Assembly (NCBI GenBank): GCA_000697355.1
Contig: JNEN01001200.1
Coordinates: 186,001-250,000 of the forward strand
From: Syncephalastrum monosporum B8922
Lineage: Eukaryota; Mucoromycota; Mucoromycetes; Mucorales; Syncephalastraceae
Length of the DNA stretch: 64,000 nucleotides
Direction: 5' to 3'
Shown here: positions 60,111 to 64,000 of the stretch, in pieces
Layout of the letters: each line of letters begins with the position of its first letter
How positions within the stretch are numbered: position 1 is the first letter of the stretch
Made by a program: the position numbers and the translations under genes
The notes under the pieces: generated by a model
Seen by the model: only the letters and a program-made list of their open reading frames with translations
What the model was told of the DNA's origin: nothing
The model's database searches: none

Positions 60111-60577
60111 TATAAAGAAGGATAATAAAAATCGAATCTTGGGCCGGAAGAAAAAACAGGCTGTTTTGTTTTCAGAGCTTTCTCCCATCTTATATATCCC
60201 ATATTTTCAGTATCTGTACCTGAATGTGGGCAAGTCCATATGTGTATACTCTATCGTACATCGATGAGCGAATATAAATTATTACAAGTACATGCTGCTA
60301 GAGCAGCTGCTGTACGTAGATACGATGCAACTAGGTTATGTGGGAATGTCTTATCTTGATGAAGAAGCATGCATGCTCATATCGCACCACCCCACCATCT
60401 GATAATTTCGAATCTTATTCTTCTCTGTCGAATTACCATGTGCACCGCTCAAGTATCCCTATTCAAAGTACGTGGCCTTTTTTCATATAATCTGTGGGCT
60501 GCACATTCACATATAAAAGGGAGGACGCTATCATCGGTGGCACATCCAGGTACCTGGAAATCACGCCATATACACTT
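60111..60577 (+). other. Intergenic region
   Basis: 467 bases with the FHIP 3' UTR (AATAAAA at about 60124) and the promoter of the small secreted protein. No other gene. Confidence 0.6.
60511..60520 (+). promoter_or_regulatory. TATA box of the small secreted protein gene
   Basis: ATATAAAAGG, 58 bases before the ATG at 60578. The first ATG downstream of a start site near 60540 is the one used. Confidence 0.65.
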
Positions 60578-60808
60578 ATGCCTTTTACGTTTCTTTTTCT
60601 TTCAATCTGCCTCTTCGCATGCGTCCAAGCCATTCCCCTCTTCCCTGACTGTCAGGCAACCGAAGATGATCCGCTCTTGCCATGGGAACCAGCAAAAACA
60701 CAGGAGAAAGAGGGAGAAGAGGAGGAGGAGGAGCAGCAGGACAATGCACTCATATATGAGGATCGCATTTGCTATCAAGCCATCCTCCTCCATCAATACA
60801 TGAATTAA
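60578..60808 (+). CDS. Small acidic secreted protein, unknown
   Basis: Intronless, 76 aa. Residues 1-20 (MPFTFLFLSICLFACVQA) are a clear signal peptide with a likely cut after Ala. The mature part of about 56 residues is strongly acidic, with an EKEGEEEEEEQQD run, and has two cysteines that could form one disulfide. A strong TATA box and short leader support transcription. A longer frame starting upstream (60494) reads through TATA-proximal sequence and is less likely. No homologue is recognised. It could be an effector-like or cell-surface peptide; equally it may be a species-specific protein of no known role. Confidence 0.6.
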   Translation: MPFTFLFLSICLFACVQAIPLFPDCQATEDDPLLPWEPAKTQEKEGEEEEEEQQDNALIYEDRICYQAILLHQYMN

Positions 60809-61176
60809 AGGTGTTCAACGTCCAAGACGAACGAAAACAAGCTATATGTATTTAACCCACCCATATATGACAGTTATGCACAACTCTTTCACAGCATCTA
60901 TGCCCTTCATCCTTTTCTGCCGTTGCCTCTTCTTACATATCTTTTATATTCTCTGTTGACTCCCAATGGTACATACCCGCCCAACAAAACGCACATAGCA
61001 AATTGTATCTCTGAATGTATTCTTCTATGAGCAAATTATATGATAAAGGAAACATGCGTACTTGGACGACGACGTGGCCTGATGCTGGCTGCTGTAAGTC
61101 CCGCAAGGACATGGGCGCACATCGACGTTGTATTTACACTATTGATATTTACATGGAGGGTATATTTCTACAGAAT
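60809..61176. other. Intergenic space between convergent genes
   Basis: 368 bases between the small secreted protein and the cyclin gene; AT-rich 3' UTRs, no gene. Confidence 0.6.
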
Positions 61177-62125
61177 TTAGAGAGAGCGGCAGGGGCACAT
61201 CTGTGATGCGAGTTGGCGCACGACGGAGGCAGGAATACCGGCAGTTTCGATGGTTGCATTCGCAGGTGCACGCGAAGAAAAAGTCATGATCAGCAACAAG
61301 GACGCAGCGGCGATGAGTTTCGGCTCGTGCGTGAGACAGAAGGTTTCACCCGATCTAGCAAGTCATGAATGAGCAAAGGGAGAGGAGAAACAAGGATGGG
61401 TGAGAAGGCCACTTACATTTGAGCCAGGAACCAATAAGTATCCTCGACTTCTTCGTCGGTCGCATTCCACTGGGTCTGCAGGTCTTCTAGGTAGTTTTCT
61501 GGGTGTTCGATATAAAGGTCGAAGCAGAGGGCTTCAAACACGGGGACCTCATTGTGGATGAGGATATCTCTCCACCGGTTGTATTCGTCTTTGTTTTCTT
61601 TCAGGCTCATGTCAAGATGGTCGCGCTTCTTTGCCTTTTTCGTGCACCATTCCGCGAAGTCGTTCAGGCGTCGAGGGCATTCCTCCACCTTGCACGCGAC
61701 ATACAGACAGGTGGCAGCCACGTCCTATATTCCCTTTAGCACGTCAATGACTCACAGAAGCAATGGTCAAGTGGAGCGTACAAAGAAATGATATTGTTTC
61801 ATCGAGTGCCGCATATAGAATCGGTGAAAGTAGACACACGCAGTGCGCAAGGTCTGTTGGGTGCTACAGCGTCGGATCGCGCTTGTCAGACACATTGAAA
61901 TAGTCATTGGATCAGACCCTTACACTTGCAGCTGGTTACCAACAGCTTGAAGGAAGTTGCAGCTCTTGATTCTGTTGGCAGCCTCGGTGTCCTTGTTAAT
62001 CCCGTCGTTATGGCTGGGAGTATCATTCAGCTCAGAAGGTAAGAACTCCCACTGATTGTACTAACACACGATCAATACGCCGATCTTGAGGAATACAAGA
62101 AAAGTATTACCTGTAAAGCTGGCAT
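61177..62125 (-). CDS. CTK2: Cyclin of transcriptional CDK (Ctk2/cyclin K/T family)
   Basis: Model complement(join(61177..61354,61417..61724,61782..61863,61924..62060,62111..62125)), 239 aa. The N-terminal cyclin fold opens with a QWEFLPSELNDTPS block, as in cyclin K/T, then TACVYFHRFYMRHSMKQY and DVAATCLYVACKVEECPRRL. The second fold holds EYNRWRDILIHNEVPVFEALCFDL with an IEHPENYL turn, as in fungal Ctk2 and S. pombe Lsc1/Pch1. Such cyclins activate CDK9/12-type kinases that phosphorylate the Pol II C-terminal domain. The first exon has 15 coding nt (M-P-A-L-Q). The last exon ends in a short Cys-containing tail. Ctk2 versus Pch1 assignment is not certain. Confidence 0.85.
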
Positions 62126-64000
62126 TGTGAAGGACAACGAAGTGCTTGCCAAAGTTTCAACAAGAGTGGGGTTAGCGAGGCGTGCACGCACACTGAACAA
62201 CACATTGCCATGGCGTGCAAGTCACCGCGTCTCTTTCAAACCCCGACACGTCCCATTGGCTCGCCCTGTCTGTGCATCCACCCAGCCATTGTAGCCACCC
62301 TTTATGCCCGGACTTCAGGGTCCATTCGAGAACGCCTAAGTCTATATCATTGTGTAAGAAAACAGAGGTTAGACTCTAAGATTTAGCAGTGGAATATGCG
62401 GTGATAAATGTACAGTCTTTCGAAGCAAAAGACCTTGGACAATCAAAGGGATTGCCCGTGCCGTCCAATCTCGTGGATAATACCATGTTCACACCTATAT
62501 TAGGTGATTTTATAAAGTTATGTGGCCGTTAAGCAGCCCAATGTGAATGGTCCTAAAAGGTTTGAGCGTGATGTGTTTTATTCATTGGAGACGCACTCAT
62601 TTGCTTACCAACCGTCATGTACACCACACCATTATCTTGTTAAGGACTGTCTTCTCTCCCTGTATATATATAATTTTTGTGAGGCGTGTGTGAGTGTGAA
62701 CGAGCATATAATCTTTCAAGACATATCAACAAAAAATTGGCAGATCTTCCTCTGACCGTGTAGACCCGCCAGTACGTAGTTGCTGTGGTTGAGTTCTGCA
62801 TTTATCTTCTGCTAAAGGTTACGCTTTCATGCTGAGGACGAGTAGTCTACATTTTCTTTTTTAAGAGCATCACATATCGTACAGTTCAAATATCTTAAGC
62901 ATACGCTCGCTAAACAAAATATAAAACGCAGGTGATGCCCTTTAAACATTCTGGTTGGCTCAATGACATTTCATTTAAATCACTAAATAATGCTTGCGTG
63001 TAGTAGAGCCCATATCGTGAGACTAAGTAATTCCGTTTCTGTAGCGCATTGTTACTTCCTTATAATATTTCAAGGTAATGCAGCTTTTTGAGAGCTTGTC
63101 AGAGTCACGACCCCTCGGGGACTACAGATATGACAAGTTCTGCTACAAGACTATCAAATTCACTGTGTATATGTGCCTCTAGATTCAAGCCATCACACGT
63201 GGACAATGATATAGGGTCACATTATGTTTACCGACTAGCAACAAACACCAACGTGGAAAGCCAAAATCGATACACAGTGACCGGTCTGACCGCCAAGAAA
63301 AATGCCAAAAAAGAAGATAAATTTCTGACCAATGAAAGCCATCCTTGCTTTTTTGGACGATGCTCCAGCACCACCATCGAACGGCGCTGTCCAGGATATA
63401 TAGATATTGCCAAAGCGCACCTCGATATGCATTGTTGTAACACATGCATGAGTACATGATACATGAAAACCTGCATCTCGCACAAAAAGGCTTCATAGGA
63501 AAAGATGGGACAAAATCAAAAAGAATCTCAGTGACTGTGCTCGTCAACGCGTGATGGGCGGCTAGTCAAGATCAGAATTGTGAGTGCATCTGCATAGGCA
63601 GATATTGACACAACATACGAAGAACGGATAAATAGTAAAAGATTAAAGGGATGTATGCAATCTTCACGGCAAAGAAGGACATTCATTACCTTGAAATACC
63701 GACACTGAAACGAAAAAAAAAAAAATTTGACGATAAGGGATATTCTTGACTTACGCGAGCTCGCTCCCTATTCAATTTATTTCCTGAATATGCCATGAGA
63801 TAAAAGCTCAAGATCGCCAGAGGGATAAATGACGCAATTATCGTAGAAAACAAGACAAAATCAATATGAACAAAAAAGAAAAAAATAAATGGGAAGGCGC
63901 AAATAAAGTGACAACCAGTTACGAGTGGACGGGTGTTTGATCCATCATTACCCCGCCGTTGGTTGGATACCAAATGGGGTTAGCGTTTGTCCGTAGAGAA
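62126..64000. other. 1.9 kb terminal region without a supported gene
   Basis: AT-rich, with short open frames only. The left 200 bases are the cyclin promoter. A minus-strand ATG cluster near 63945-63950 is followed by splice-like signals, but no exon series with recognisable homology could be built. Poly(A) tracts occur near 63712-63725. Any gene starting beyond the right edge on the minus strand could extend into this region. Confidence 0.55.

Noticed and set aside
63480..63955. Minus-strand gene start near 63950 (short peptide, then NRERAR-type sequence)
   Set aside because: A vague resemblance to the start of Nudix NADH pyrophosphatases was noted, but no downstream exons or Nudix box could be found.

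Overview
The window is a gene-dense nuclear contig from a fungus. I count 25 well-supported protein-coding genes, one small secreted-protein gene, one weak candidate, and no rRNA or tRNA gene that I could see. Most genes are split by short introns (about 42-165 nt). Fungus-specific families point to the kingdom: a DUF3684 (HSP90/sacsin-like ATPase) protein, Spa2, Ysc84/Lsb3, a Ppz-type phosphatase, Rrn7 and a Ctk2-type cyclin. An EED-like WD40 protein, a STAR1/FetA-type stand-alone ABC ATPase and an FHIP-family protein suggest an early-diverging lineage, most likely Mucoromycota. That placement is inference.

Layout, left to right. RIB4 3' end; weak minus-strand candidate; DUF3684 ATPase (1.2-7.0 kb); GNAT acetyltransferase; PWP1; NUDT21/CFIm25 (minus); EED-like WD40; epsin (minus); non-coding gap; Ysc84-like SYLF-SH3 protein; Ppz-like phosphatase; a 5.3 kb non-coding gap; C2H2 zinc-finger protein; STAR1-like ABC ATPase (minus); LAMMER kinase; ECT1; a GPI-anchored cysteine-rich protein (minus); PDI1 (minus); TFIIIC WD40 subunit (minus) head-to-head with RPO41; RPL33; transketolase (minus); a non-coding gap; RRN7 and TFB5 (minus) head-to-head with CDC23; SPA2; FHIP-family protein; small secreted protein; Ctk2/cyclin-K-type cyclin (minus); AT-rich end without a supported gene.

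Most genes are unrelated housekeeping functions. The exception is a cluster of transcription components: TFIIIC subunit (Pol III), RPO41 (mitochondrial RNA polymerase), RRN7 (Pol I), TFB5 (TFIIH), CFIm25 (mRNA 3' end) and a CTD-kinase-type cyclin. The most notable signal is the pair TFB5-RRN7, whose stop and start codons overlap in TAATG on one strand, an operon-like arrangement that suggests a bicistronic mRNA. Four of about 101 modelled introns appear to use GC-AG boundaries, and exons as small as 11 and 14 nt occur. All exon joins below were made by hand from reading frame, splice signals and family conservation; each model closes in frame from ATG to stop unless stated.
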